From Eutypella sp. D-1 (lineage: Eukaryota > Ascomycota > Sordariomycetes > Xylariales > Diatrypaceae), in the NCBI GenBank assembly GCA_023313575.1, contig JAJTTP010000004.1, positions 1,302,001-1,366,000 of the forward strand: a stretch of 64,000 bases of DNA, written 5' to 3'. Below the pieces are notes generated by a model that worked only from the letters and a program-made list of their open reading frames with translations, was not told the origin of the DNA and did not search any database. Positions 11,301 to 24,554 of the stretch are shown one piece after another. Within the stretch, counting starts at the first letter, position 1. Every line of letters starts with the position of its first letter. The translations under genes were made by a program, and so were the position numbers.

Positions 11301-14300
11301 CAGATCGAGGGTAGCGGGTTCGACCTCGTCAAGCACATCCGCGTCAACCGCGAGGGCGAGTTCCTCTACAGCCTACGACCCAAGACTGACAACACCCTCC
11401 ACCGCCTGCTCGTCGACGTGAGCCTGGGCCGAGACAATATCAAATACGTGACGCTACGGTCGCCCCTCCAGGTGGAGAACCAGACCCAGATCCCGCTCGA
11501 ACTAGGCGTGTACGACGCCCAGGAGGGCCATCTGCTCAAAATCGAGAAGATCCCCCCCGGAGAGAGCCGTCCTGCCCCAGTCGCTGCGGCTTTTGTGAAA
11601 TCCCTACTCATCCGGCCTGATTCTGGCTTCGGCTACGCTTGGTCGACAGAACACCTGTGGTGGAGGGACTTGCTTAAGAGGCCCACCCGAACACTGATCT
11701 GCAAGGGAGAGAATAACGAGCCCTTCTATTTCCAGCTTAACACAAGCTATGACAAGACACATTTCCTCACTGGGTACGTATTTCCTGTGTATCCATAGTT
11801 CCCAATGCAATACTAATATCCGCAGGAAATATCCATACATGCGGCTCAAAATCTCTCCGCCGATCGTTCTGGAGAACCTTCTGCCGTACGACTTCAAGTA
11901 CCGCATCTACGACAAGAATACTAAGAAGGACTGGAGCAACTTCCTCCGCAAGGGTGGCGTGAGCCCCGTCCACATGGTTGAGCTGTCGCACCTCCTGCTT
12001 CTCAGCGTAGATATGCAGGATACCGTGTACAAGCCTAGCGACTGGTCGATCATTAACCCCGGCTCACAAGAGGAATACCGGAAGGAGCACAAGCTCGCAT
12101 GCAAGGACGACGAAAACCTCCAGCTCACCCTCAAGCTCCATTATTTCCGCATACCCGACGGCGGTGGTGCCTTCAGGGTGACCGTGTACAGCCCCTACGT
12201 CGTGCTCAACAAGACGGGTCTGGATGTCCTCATCCGAGGAAAGCAGTTCTTGCAGCAGGCCAAGAAGGCCGCGGGCCAACAGGCCCCCCTAATAGATACC
12301 ACTGACCACACCAAGGCGCTGCCGTACATGTTCTCGTACGGCAACGATGACCAGCGAAACCGCGCCCTATTGAGGCTTGGAGACTCCGAGTGGAGCAAGC
12401 CTCAAAGTTTTGACGCCATCGGCAGCACTACAGACGTCGTCCTGCAGTCTACTAAGAAGGACGCGGAGATCCACGTCGGTATCACCGTCGAAGAGGGCGA
12501 GGGCAAGTACAAGCTAACCAAGGTGATCACCCTCGCCCCTAGGTTCGTCATCAAGAACAAGATAGGGGAGGAGATTAATATCAGACAACCGGGGTCCCCG
12601 GATATTATGACCCTGCATCCTAGCAAGCTGCAGCCACTGCACTTCCTCCAGAGATCGAAGACGAAACAGATGGCGCTATGTTATCCCGGGGTCAACAGCC
12701 AGTGGACCTCGCCCTTCAACATCTCGGACATCGGTACCACGCACGTCAAGATCGCCAAGGCCGGGCAGCGCCAGCGCCTGATCCGTATCGAGGTCCTAAT
12801 GGAAGATGCCACGATCTTCCTGCACCTCAGCCTAGAGACCAAGCACTGGCCGTTCTCGATGCGTAACGAGAGCGATACCGAATTCACCTTTTACCAGGCC
12901 AACCCTAGTGTGATCAAGAGCAGCGAGGAAGAGGACTACTCGGGCTGGCGGCCGATTAGGTACCGCCTACCGCCGCGGAGCATCATGCCTTACGCGTGGG
13001 ACTTCCCGTCCGCGAAGAAGAAAGAGATCGTCATCACGGCCTTCAACAGGGAGCGCTACGTCAAACTAGCCGAGATCGGCAACCAGGTTCCAATGAAGTT
13101 CACGAGCGGCACCGGCCAGCCGAAGATCATCGACATAAACGTCGCCGCGGACGGTCCCACGCAGACCCTGATCCTATCCAACTTCAAGCCCAGCAAGAGT
13201 CTGTACCGGCAGAAGACCATGACCGGCTCCAGAGAGAGTGTCGGCACTGCTGGCTTTGAGGCCAAGAAGGTGGACGACAATACGACGTTCCAAGCACAGC
13301 TGAAGGTCTCGGGCATGGGTATCTCACTCATCAACCAGCAGCTCAAGGAGCTCGCCTACGTCACTTTCCGTGACGTCGAGCTCAAATACATCGAGTCCCC
13401 GCTCCACCAGATCGTAGTCACGAATATCAAGTGGATCCAGGTCGACAACCAGCTCTACGGCGGGCTCTTCCCTATGATCCTCTACCCAAGCGTAGTGCCT
13501 AAGAAGGCGGAGGAGATCGAGCTACACCCCTCATTACATGCCCAGGTTATCCGGGTCAAGGACGACAGCTACGGCGTGCTCTACGTCAAGTACGCCACCA
13601 TTCTGCTCCAGCAGCTAACCGTCGACCTCGACGAAGACTTCATCTACGCCGTGCTGGACTTCTCCAAGATCCCGGGCGCCGCCTGGTCGGAGACCCACGA
13701 GGGTAAGTTGTGTGACGAGGGCCTGGACATTCCCGAGCCGAAGCAGGAGCAGTCAGGACAGGACATATACTTTGAGGCACTCAACATCCAGCCGATGCAG
13801 CTCGACCTGTCATTCATGCGCACCGAGCGTGTCAACATCGAGGACAAGACGTCGACCCGCAACCCCATCATGTTCTTCGTCAACGTCCTCACCATGGCCA
13901 TCGGAAACGTCAACGATGCGCCCATCCGGTTGAACGCATTATTGCTGGAAAACACGCGCGTGACCATCCCCGTGCTCACGCAGCTGTTCTCGAACCACTA
14001 CAGCCAAGAGGTCCTCTACCAGGTCCACAAGATCATCGGCAGTGCGGACTTCCTCGGCAACCCGGTCGGCCTGTTCAACAGTATCAGCAGCGGTGTCACG
14101 GACGCGTTCTACGAACCGTATCAGGGCCTCATCACAGCCGACAAGCCCGAGGATCTCGGCCTGGGCATCGCCAAGGGGGCCACGAGCTTCGTCAAGAACG
14201 CCGTCTACGGTTTCTCGGACTCCTTCTCCAAGGTGACGGGCAGCTTCGGCAAGGGCCTGGCGGCAGCGACGCTCGACAAGCAGTTCCAGGACCGCCGGCG

Positions 14301-14979
14301 CATCACGCGCGCGCGCAATAGGCCCAAGCACGCCCTTTTTGGCGTCACCGCGGGAGCCAACTCGTTCTTCACATCGGTGGCGTCGGGGCTTGGTGGCGTA
14401 GCGCGCAAACCGCTCGAGGGCGCGGAGCAGGAGGGCGCGGCCGGCTTCTTCAAGGGCGTTGGCAAGGGTTTCATCGGACTGCCGACCAAGGCGGCGGTCG
14501 GAGTCCTGGACTTCGCCTCGAACGTGTCGGAGGGGATCCGCAACACGACGACGGTGTTCGACGGGTCGGAGCTGGACCGGGTGCGGCTGACGCGGTTCGT
14601 GCCAGCCGACGGGATCGTGCGGCCGTACAACCAGCGCGAGGCGCTGGGCCAGTACTGGCTCAAGCAGGTAGACAACGGCAAGTACTTCGGGGAGGACTAC
14701 ATCGCGCATCTGGAGCTGCCGCGCGAGGACATGGTGGTGATGGTGACGTACAGCCGAATCCTGTTGATCCGCAGCCGCCGCCTGGCCACCGAGTGGGACG
14801 TACCCCTCAAGGACGTCCAGACCATCGCCAAGGAGCGCACCGGCATCAGCGTCGTCCTTCGCGGCGGCACCAACGGCCCCTTCGTCCCCGTCGCTGAGGA
14901 GAGTGGTCGCAACTTCCTCTACCGCATGATTGCTGTCGCTGTCGAGGAGTTCAACCGCCGGTTCCGGGGCCTGGAGTGA
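5322..14979 (+). CDS. VPS13: VPS13 bridge-like lipid transfer protein
   Basis: Two exons, 5322-11773 and 11826-14979, split by a 52-base GTACGT..GCAG intron (phase 2), give 3201 residues, close to the usual fungal length. VPS13 forms a long hydrophobic groove that moves bulk phospholipid between organelles at contact sites. The N-terminus MLEGLVAGLLNRFLGMYVKN with the following WSGDVKLRDLELR is the chorein signature. RBG-type repeats follow, interrupted by acidic loops at about residues 880-900 and 1070-1090. The adaptor-binding (VAB/SHR-BD) region spans roughly 1930-2600, including LENLLPYDFKYRIYDKN just after the intron. The ATG2-like C-terminal helices (VGLFNSISSGVTDAFYEPY, near residue 2900) and a terminal PH-like domain end at FNRRFRGLE. 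A FFAT-like EFEDAAD lies at 890-896. No break was seen. Confidence 0.97.
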
Positions 14980-15605
14980 GTGAGTGAGTAGGGCTTAGCA
15001 GGGAATCGAGACGAGATTGATGAGAGGGCACTGAGGATAAGGAGATATTTAAGGTGATAACATTTGGTGAATGGGGCTCGGAAATGGCCACGCAACGGGT
15101 CGAGAGTCCCGTGAATGACACGCAGGAGATCGATTCCCGCGGTACGAATCACATACGGAATCGAAATGGGTTCCCAATCAACTCGCGATGGTTCCATGCG
15201 TTTTGCTTGCGAAGAATGCATGAGGAGTTTTGGGGGCGAGTAAGTTTCGTTGTTTATTGCGGGTGTGGGTGTGTGCAAAACATGTGTACATAGTTTCTCG
15301 GTATTCTTATTATTTTCATTCTTGGAATAGCATTCTTTTGACATGCATGCAAGAACCGCGACACACGTATGTATGCATGCAGGACCACAGAGCATAAGTT
15401 GAGTTCGTACGGTAGATATGAAGCATGCGTTGCATTCTTGACTACAATATGCTACGATTTGTTGCCGTAACTTTTACATCGAGATGAAAATCAAACTATG
15501 CCCCTCATGTGGCCCGTCCCGCATCTCACAATCCCAGAAAATCAGTTTACGCAAAAGCCTTACCCAGCCAGCCAAGAAACTTCTCTCTCCCTTCCCATCT
15601 CGCAT
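14980..15605. other. Convergent spacer between VPS13 and P450
   Basis: 626 bases holding the two 3' ends. AT-richer towards 15290-15480. I see no gene in it. Confidence 0.6.
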
Positions 15606-17429
15606 CTACCGGTCCTCCTTAGCGGGCGTCATGCTAACCCAGCACCCGTGCAGCATGGAAGTATTGACGCCAAGTTTCTGGACGATAGGGCGGGGGTTCT
15701 TTCCGTCCTCCTCGCCCTCGCCCGCGCAGCGGACGGTCTCGAAGGCCTGCAGCAGTCGGAAGGTGACGAGCGCCAGCTGCGTCAGGGCGAACTGCTGCCC
15801 GATGCAGATCCGCGGTCCTGCGTTGAACGGCAGGTACTGGAAGCCGCCGGCGCCCGCCCCGCCCCGCCGTGCTAGCCGCTCCTCCCCCCATCGCTCCGGT
15901 CGGAACTCCGACGCGTCGGGTCCGTATAAGTCGGTTCGTCGATGCATGCTCCACTGCGTGTGTTTATCAGATTGTTAGTATCGTGACGAAGTCAAAACAA
16001 GGGGGGGGTTGAGAGGGGGACGAGAAGAGAGATGAGATTTGTGAGACGGGACGCTTACCGGCTGGTACCGCACAACGGTCCCCTTAAGGACGACGGTAGG
16101 CGACTTGCCGTCGGGCCCGCCGCCAGTGGGCAGGACCGTGTCGCGCAGGGCCTCACGAGAGTTGGTCGCGACGGGGGGGTTGAGGCGCAGGGCCTCCTTA
16201 ACAGCCCAGTTGAGGTACGTCATGCCGCGCAGTTGGTCCCACGAGGGGTCTGGGACGCCGAGATCTCGGATCTCGCGCCGGATTGCCGATACCGCGTCCG
16301 GGTGCCGCGCCAGCTCCGCGAATAAGTACGTCAGTACGCTCGTGGTCGTGTCCCGCCCCGCCAGGAAGATGCTGATCAGCTGGTCCCGCAGCACCTCGTC
16401 CGGCTCCCCCGTCCGCAGGAGCTCGTTCAGGAACACGTATTTATCGTGCTTGCGATTCTGGTCGTCATCACGATCACCGCCCTTTTCATCCTGTTGCTGT
16501 TGCTGCTTCGCCTTCTCCACGTACTTGGCAGCGTAATTCCTTATGAAGTCCGTGTCGGCGTCCAGCTCGCGGTCGGGGATCAGCTGAGTGATCCAGCCCA
16601 GACGGATGCGGTAGGCGATTTTGAAGATGGAGCGGTCGAAACACTGGCCGTATTTGACGGACTCGCGGGCGGCCGCCGGACCTAGGAGGATGTTGGTGGA
16701 CTGGCCGAACATGAAGTCGGATATGGTGTCCATGGTGAGCATAGCGAAGAGGTCCTGGAGGTCGAAGGGGCTGCCGTCGGCGGGCACGCGCGCGATCATG
16801 CGTGCTACGTGCCGGTCAAGGCACGCCATGTCGGAGATCTGGTCGCGCACGAAGGCGGGGCGGATGGTGGCGCGCGCGTGCTGCCACTCGGGGCCGTTGG
16901 TCGTGAAGATGGAGTGCAGACCCAGCACGTGTTGGAAGCTGCGCACCCGTATTGCCGGTACCACCCAGTCCTCGAACCGCGTCGCCAGCACCGCCTTGAC
17001 CACCTCTGGTTCGTCCGTGCTGACCGTGATTCCGCGCCCGGGAAACATCTTGTGCGCGAAGCTATGCCCGCGTCCGATCTCCAGAAGGTCTCGCGCCCGG
17101 CTGCTCAGCAACGCGTGCGACCGCATCTGCCGCGCCGACGCCGCAAAGAACCGCAGCCCGAACATGTCCCCCGGGTACGCCGGCAGCGGCGCGCATCCGT
17201 CGCCGCTCCGCGCGGCGTTCGCTCGGTAGTACCGGTACCAGTCGCGCAGTTCCGTCTGCGTAAACAGGCATACCAGGGCCGCCAGGGCGCTGAGAACTCG
17301 CTGTCGCGCGGTCACGGGCTCGCCGGGTCGGAGGTATAGGAAGTCCAACGCGACGAGCGCGGCTAGCGCCACCGTCGCCAAGTTCCCCAGGACGTATCGC
17401 CGCGTCGCTCTCTTGCCGGCCGCGTCCAT
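15606..17429 (-). CDS. Cytochrome P450, CYP52-like fatty acid or alkane hydroxylase
   Basis: Two exons, 17429-16059 and 15953-15606, with a 105-base GTAAGC..GCAG intron (phase 0), giving 572 residues. Residues about 12-32 form an N-terminal membrane anchor, as in ER-bound P450s. The oxygen-binding helix I motif AGRDTTTS is near residue 357, the K-helix ExxR is in KEALRLNPP, the PERW segment follows (FRPERW), and the haem loop is FNAGPRICIGQ with the ligand Cys. The MHRRTDLYGPDA block before it and the overall spacing fit the CYP52/CYP63 group, which hydroxylates the terminal carbon of fatty acids and alkanes using NADPH-P450 reductase. The substrate here is inference. A charged insert with QQQQQDEKGGDRDDD (about residue 310) is probably a surface loop. 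No biosynthetic neighbours are present, so a secondary-metabolite role is not indicated. Confidence 0.92.
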
Positions 17430-20119
17430 CTTCTTTTATTTCACTACTCTGTAGTAGCCAGGCAGATTATGCGGCCTTTTCGTTCTTGCAGGTATTCGGA
17501 CTCGCTATCGGTGTCGTCACCAGTCGTTACCACGTACGTACCTTACGTGCGGAGGAAAGGGAGTATACTAGAAGATGCCCAGCCTATATATATTCATGCC
17601 AACGGATGTCCACGATGAAAATAGGTTTATATAATAAGGAGGCCTTCAAGTATTTATTATGTGCAGTGCGGGTTGATGTCTATAGAAGCATTGTCGCCCA
17701 GAAAAGAGTGTCACATGCAATGACGATGATGGCTGGCGTCAGTGAGACCTCCCAGCCCCAGCCTCGGATGCAACGTGAACCGCGGGGACCATCTATGTCG
17801 CGGCCCAGGACATCCCTTCACAGCGAGCGAGACAGAGCACGGATATTGCGCATTTCTAATCCCCAATGGGCAATGATTCGACAGCGCATATGCGGCGCCT
17901 ATCAGCACGGTACCCAATAAGGGCGAGTTCAACGGTTACAAGCGTAATATCCGTCGGCAGAGAGAAGGGGGAACGCGGGGTTAGCCGGACCCCAGATTTA
18001 AGTTGCAGCGCTTATTAATACCTACGTGCTCCAAGGGTATATACAACCCGACAAAATATACTCACAGTTGGTGTTCGCTGCATAGCCAAGCCGCCGATGA
18101 GGTGTTAGTGCTCATGGAGGCCCTCGGTATTCGTCCTTACACTCGGAACTGGGTGCATCTCATGGTGTGGCGTTAAGTAAGGGCAAAGAATCATATCACC
18201 TTGGCCATACATATCTCTCATAAAAATTGCTTCTGCCGCGTAAGCGTGCGGTTGTTTCGCACAGACTCCGGGAGTGAACCGGCCGGACCGGACGGCGTCG
18301 GCTGGGCTGGAACTGCAGCCCTATAATCAATCATTTTGGCCTTCTGGGTGCCTGTTGATGTCTGGACGATAGGTGAAGTCCCCGCTGAAGGATAGCAGAT
18401 ATGGATGTTACGGTGTGTGCGGTCGGTCTGCTGTGGATGTTCACATCAAACGGGTCACCGTATTGGTACCGCCGCGTTGGCACAACCCCATCGGCGATCG
18501 CTATGATTCAAAGTGGGTTGCGTGCGACGCGAGTATAAATGACCGACAGGACCGGACTTAACGGGCCCAGTGCTGCGTGGGTTACTGTATGGTCAGTCCA
18601 CAGTATACTTGAGGAGGTGAGTATTCACAATGACCAGGGTTTGTCGGTTTATAGTGTAGTCCCCGTCGCCAACATCATCGTAGTATAGTCATGAACAATG
18701 CCCATTACAGTGAGTGGGATAGTCGGATCTATACTTCATGGAGCTTAGGAGTTCAGACCGTGCCGTTTATACTACTTATTGCTAAGGTGTTGAAAGACGG
18801 CTTTTTCCTCGTATGTATATGTGTATACTATAAATAGTTGTTCGACTTGAGCATCATCCAAGCGCCGTTATCATGTACGGATGTGTGTTAGCTTTCCCGG
18901 GCTTTCCGTTCCGTTGCGGGACACTTATTTACTCACCAACTCACAGAGTGGGTATGAATGCCATAAGTGCCCCCCCAAAAACCTTGGAAAGCTTGATTTG
19001 TCGATGTGTGCGTTGATTCGTCCATTAAGATCGAGTGGATCATTCGTGCATGCGCGTACGACCACGACGTTATCATGACGTTGCATATTGCGCCTACTAA
19101 AGATACTTATTGTCTTCGTCTTCTTCTTTTTTTTTTTTTTTTGGCTGTGCTTCCTAGAATACATCGTAAAATGATGGATGGGTGCAACGGAAGGTGTTTG
19201 CCTACATGTAGGTACTTAGGTTTGTAACTGGAAGTATTGTTTTATCACCTATCTGACTTGTACGAGACAGACACTGAACTGCACATGTTCAAATTGGATG
19301 GCGCGGGGACATCAGCATTCATGGATGTGGCTAGAATCCCAATCCAACACGGCACAACCTTGCCTCACAACACTGGGTAGTAACGTACTTAGGCAACCGG
19401 AACCTAGATTGGAAGTATAAACTTGAAGCTCTGGACCGTACCTACCGACCTCGAGAGGTAGGTATCATAGTAGGGATTCCAGTGGTACTTGTGGTGTTTG
19501 TTGTTAGGAGGTACCTATGCTGGGAGCATACTTCGTGGGTACTTACATAGTTGCACTTCAACCCGTAGCCTCCCTGATTACCGAATCATCCACGTGGAAA
19601 TGAAACTCGAAGTTGAATCCCATATGCAGGATGACGGCGTCGATATTCAGGTAGGGCCACAGGCTGTGTCGGCCAAAAAGCCCAGGACCTAAGGCTCCCC
19701 CTTTCCTTTCTACTTGCCGTACATCCTGAAGACCGGGGTAGCTACCTCTTTACATACTTACCTATAGTATACACACAAGTGGGTAGGTAACCTTACTGTT
19801 CTCATGCATATGCCTGTCCCAGTACGTAGGTAAAAAGATAAGGTTGTTATACTGGTTCCAGGGTTCTTACACGAGGGAATGATCAAGCTTGACACTCCAA
19901 CTTTCTCATGGTGATTCTTAAGTAATCAGGCACGAAGCATCAATCCCAACGAAGTCAACTGTTTCTGGACTGCCTCTGAGGCCATATCAGCGTCTATCAG
20001 CGGATTATTAGGCATAACTGGACGCTCTTTTCATTTGGGAATTTCAAGTGTTCATCTCGTGACCCGAGACGGCAAGCTTCCCTTGGATCCCGTAGATGAC
20101 GGGGATAGGGTAAGCGACG
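17430..20119. promoter_or_regulatory. Divergent 2.7-kb spacer upstream of P450 and GT-like genes
   Basis: Contains both promoters. There are only short open frames without domain-like content (for example 17486-17920 +). A 16-base poly-T lies at 19127-19142 and TAGGTA-type motifs cluster at 19196-19216, 19449-19510 and 19750-19790. No intact mobile element recognised. Confidence 0.5.
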
Positions 20120-21671
20120 ATGTTACGCTCACGATACTTCATCTCCTCCGTGGTCTTCCTGATGGGCGTGGCCATCATCAGCTTGTTTCTTCTACGAACC
20201 GACGCCGGTCTGCGAACACTAGAACTCAGCGGGATCAAAGGCGGTGATGATACTGGGAACGGCAGCCAAGGGGATGAGGAGGAGACAAAAGCAGCGTCAA
20301 CTCCTCATCCCAAATACAAGCCAACGCCAACATATATCCCCCCGCCGGTTAAGGATCCGTTCCCAGCGCTAGCAACCTCCACTCCACCCCCGATCCCGAG
20401 TTACAACGTCCCGGAGAAAGATGGGTGGAGGAAGCTTGGCCTCGAGGTCGCGCCGCCCCTGCTGATCGGCTTCACGCGGTCCTGGCCGATGCTTCTACAA
20501 ACCGTAGTATCATACATCACGGCGGGGTGGCCGCCGGAACAAATCTACGTGGTCGAGAACACGGGAGCACAGCGCGCCAACGTGCAGGGCCGACTCTCGC
20601 TACAGCACCCTTTCTACCTGAACCACACGACTCTGATAGAGCGACTGGGCGTGCACGTCGTCCTGACGCCAACCCTGCTGAGCTTCGCGCAGCTGCAGAA
20701 CTTCTACCTCTCGCTGGCGAACGAGCACGACTGGCCGTACTACTTCTGGGGCCACATGGATGTGCTGGCGCTGTCGCACGAGGACGGCATGGGCGCAGAC
20801 GAGGACGCGCGCGCCCGCACCCGAGCGGGGCAGCCCGGATACCGTAGCCTCTACGCGCTGTGTCTGGAAGAACTGGCGCGCGCCGTCGCCGACGATCCCC
20901 GCTGGGGCCTGCGCTTCTTCGCGTACGACCACCTGACGCTGCAGAACCCGCGCGCGCTCGAGGACGTCGGCGCCTGGGACACCCTCATCCCGTACTACAT
21001 GACGGACTGCGACCTGTACACGCGATTCATCATGCGCAATTGGTCCCAGGCCGACGTCAACTGCGGCATCATCACCGACACCTCCTCCCACCTCGACGAC
21101 CTCCGCGCCCTCTACCGCGACCCGTCCGTCGAGCCCGCCTGGTCCGATCCGAATCCCCCGCCGCCCGAGAAGGGGAACGATGAGGAGGTCAAAGAGAAGA
21201 GGGGTGGTGACGGACAGGGCCGTGGGGAGAAGACAGACGTCGACGCTTCTATCCGGTACTGGAAACGTCTGCGCGACATCAGCGACCAGATGTTCCAGTA
21301 CAAGCATGGTGCCCGCGGCCGCAACACGTGGCAATCTGTAAGTGTCGCCCATTCGCGCCATCCCATCCACTCACTCAGCACCCCCTATCTGTCTGGATCC
21401 ACAACCACCCGCCGGCTTCTCGATCGAGCGGGAGGCTAGCCTAAACTACTATAGTACAGTTGCTGACTCATTTATCATCCTGCAGGGTCAGCGCGGAGGG
21501 CGCGGCGAGCCGTTTTACTACGACAGCGAGGGCCTCGGCGAGGCCGTCGAGGTGCTCACGGAAGCGGGCAAGGAGATCTTTCGCCGGAAATGGGGCCACG
21601 ATAACTGCGACCTCATCGGCGGGGCAGGGCTCGGCTTCGACGACCAGTGGAAGGTATTAAAGGATTTCTAA
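20120..21671 (+). CDS. Type II membrane protein, glycosyltransferase-like
   Basis: Two exons, 20120-21337 and 21486-21671 (148-base GTAAGT..GCAG intron, phase 0), give 467 residues. A single hydrophobic segment at about 7-25 after a short basic N-terminus, then a Pro/Thr-rich stem (about 55-95), gives the architecture of a Golgi type II enzyme. The lumenal part starts LLIGFTRSWPMLLQTVVSY and runs through IYVVENTGAQ and FYLSLANEHDWPYYFWGHMD. The order resembles a GT-A nucleotide-sugar transferase fold, in which an acidic pair binds the metal, but I cannot name a CAZy family. NxS/T sequons occur (NHTT, NWSQ). A charged insert around residues 340-375 (PPPPEKGNDEEVKEKRGG) looks disordered. Membrane topology is well supported; the enzymatic assignment is tentative. 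Confidence 0.72.
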
Positions 21672-24554
21672 GGGAAGTACGACGGGGGGCGAAGGGGGAT
21701 CGGGTTATAATTTCGGCTTCGGGAATTGGAGTTTTTGTCATTTTTTTCCTTCACCTTGTTGTTTTCGCCACTATTTCTCATTCAGCTCATGGGGCTCAGG
21801 CTTTTTGTAGGCATGGTGATGATGAGACGATACATCATGGGATTATCGGCGTTATGGCTTGGCCAGGAAAATAATGGCTATTGCGGTTAGAGAGGTGGGA
21901 TCTGCTCATACAGAAAATTTACCAGGCTTAATCACCTACGTGTTTCTCAGAGACCGAGCCGATACTTGCTCATCCTTCTTGACTACTCATTACGAAGTTT
22001 TGATCGAGTCCTCCCTTACATATTTCTAAGATGCAGTCTAGTTCATATACAACCTAGACAGGATCACGAACGGACGGACTTGCGTAGATGTCTCGATTAT
22101 ATGCATAGGGGATCCATGAATTCATCCCTTCGCTTTGGGAGACGGCTAAACACCTCACACGAGGCCTTGGAAAAACACGGCATTCCACTGACGAAGTTTG
22201 ACCAAAGTAAATCTCCCTGCTCCGCGTCTTGCGAAACTTCCGTCATCACTTCCACGCAAAACTTGAATCACTGTTACACGGTACACCTACGATACATCAA
22301 CGAACGAGCGAGGGTATTTCTGTAACCGCGGTGCAGTCAGCCCTTGACAAAAGCCGAAGGGCATAACGGCGTCAACTTTCCAAGCAAAGGCAGGCCTTCC
22401 GCCCTCTCGGGCTATCTATATATCCCGACCGCGAAGCATAGCCAGGGGAGCCTGGCTGTTGATCGTGCACCACACCGCTACACTCGCAGCTCGAGCCTCC
22501 TCGAGCCCCAGCGATGCGGATCTTTCTCCTGAGCAGAGCGGAGCTGGGGCGACGAAGTCGTTGCACGGTCCTGCCCCACTGCTCAAGATGAAGGGCCGGG
22601 GGCGTGGTTGTGTGGTGACTACGACGCCGACCGTCCCCTATTCCGCCCCCCTTTTTCAGGAGTGGTGAACAAAACCACTATACGGGAAACCGACGCGGAA
22701 GCCTTGTATAACTCCTATGCTCTTAGGTCGGACAGAGAGGTACGTGGGTTGTGATAGCGCTCTCCGGTGGGGATATGGATGATCGAGGACCGAATCACAG
22801 TATTGGACTTTCCGGGCTGCTCTTCTTCCCTAGGTCATTAATCTCTTTCAACTCACTTTCGAAAAGCAACAGTTTTGGTCGCAGAGGCTACCACATTCTC
22901 AGCCCAAGAATAGACGCCTAGGAAGTGATGAGGCGCTTCAGTCATCTCCCCCGAGATGCGAGGTCTGACCTACAACACTCTCTCGCCAAGTTCGCGTGCT
23001 AGGAGAGGGGAAGGGAAAGGAAGCGAAGAGCGTCCGAAACCAGCACACCCTCCCCCCTCCCAAAAAAGGAGAATTTTATATTTACACGCTCCGTTCAAAA
23101 AATAAAAATAATACGGAAGGAAAGAAATAAGCCATCATCCCGCCTTTTTCTCCTCCAACAGGACCGAACTGGCCCAAGAGGCTTCATTGCGTAGCCTCGT
23201 CTATTTATTTAGCACACCAAGAAGCGAACAACACGAGGCCCTGCCTTATCACGTACATATCCTACGGAGCAAGTAGTCCGCGGGTGGCTTGGCCTAAACG
23301 GGCAGATAGAAGGTCCCGGGTATCTTAACGATTACCGACCCGCGACCGAGAGTAGATCGACCGGTTGGCAGGATAAAGGAACAAGGAGGGGACGCCGAAG
23401 GGTTGTCTCCCGCCGGCTCAGCCACCGGGAGGGGATGAGAAAAATAAAAACAAACGAACATCCCCGGCCTCACGATAGCTCATGCAACAACCACCCAGGG
23501 TACTGGAACAGATCACCGCGAAACAAAAAGAAAAAAGTAAAATCAATATCAAATTGAATTACGCCACAAGGCTAACGCTATGCCCGCCGCCGCACCGTAC
23601 CAGGTCGAGCGGGGGGTTGGGGGGTATTTTGTATCTGTATCTGTATGTGTAAAACCGCCACAATGCACCAAAAAATAGTCATCTCATCTAGTGTAGCCTG
23701 ACTGACATGTGTGCATGATGATGATATGTGAAATGATGACATTTGACCGGCTTCTGCCTCTCTCTTCTCGCTTTCATTATATTCGTTTTCCAAATTCCCT
23801 GTATTCCTGCTGCCATTTCGCTTTCGTTCGCTCGTTCGCTCGTTCGCTCGTTCGCTCGCTCTCCCTCGTTTCCTGTCTGCTCCCTTTCTGTGCCTAGACA
23901 TCATAGGCTTGGGGGAGGGGTATATGACGTTTATGTCTGTGTCTTCATCCATCTTCAACTCCTTCTCTCCCCGGTGCGCGCGAGCCTCTGGCTCGACTCT
24001 AAAGCCATATATGCAATGCATTCCGTGTAGGTAGGTAGAGGCAGTAACATGCAATACCCTTGCCATAAAACCCTCTTCTAAACAATGAAGAAAAAATAAA
24101 CGCCCAAGATCCTGGTTCCCGCGTGTATTTGTGTATTATGCGTTTCGTTGCGTGCATGCTTCGTATTTCTTTTTGCATGCACGATGGGAAGTTATGCGTC
24201 GTGACGTGTGAAATCGTAACTGGCTGACTGACTGGCTGGCTGGCTGGTGGTTGCCGTCGGCCTTATTTAAGATGCAAGAAATCCCCGCCCAATGCGATTC
24301 CGATGCGATGCGATGTGTTGCAGTATGCAAAAAAGATGATGGAAATGAGCCGCCGAAAGAGAGAGAGAGAGAGAGAATAAAGGAAAAACCCAAAACGCGA
24401 CCAAGAATAAAAAATCATGGGTATCTCAAGAAAAGAAAGAAGGCGCGCTTGTTCCTCTTGCTCGTCGAACGGCTCCGCAGGGGCTCTTCCGCCTCGTCCA
24501 TATTCCCTTCCTTTCGCTATCCACATCCCTGTTGCGTCTCCCACACTCTCTCAC
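21672..24554. other. 2.9-kb spacer between convergent genes
   Basis: Lies between the 3' ends of the GT-like gene (+) and the His-rich gene (-). No credible coding sequence. Purine-rich and A-rich runs at 23040-23130 and 23520-23540, an interrupted tetramer repeat of CGTT/CGCT type at 23825-23860, a TGGC/TGAC repeat at 24221-24250 and a GA run at about 24359-24376. Much of the right part may be a long 3' UTR of the His-rich gene. Confidence 0.5.
23825..23860. repeat. CGTTCGCT octamer microsatellite
   Basis: Four and a half tandem copies of an 8-base unit in the spacer 3' of the His-rich gene. Confidence 0.9.

Noticed and set aside
15484..15978. Plus-strand frames overlapping the P450 3' exon
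   Set aside because: The minus strand carries the haem-binding motif and a phase-matched intron; the opposite frames are shadows.
23578..24066. 162-codon minus-strand frame
   Set aside because: Ser/Glu/Arg-rich composition derives from the CGTTCGCT and neighbouring simple repeats; no domain.
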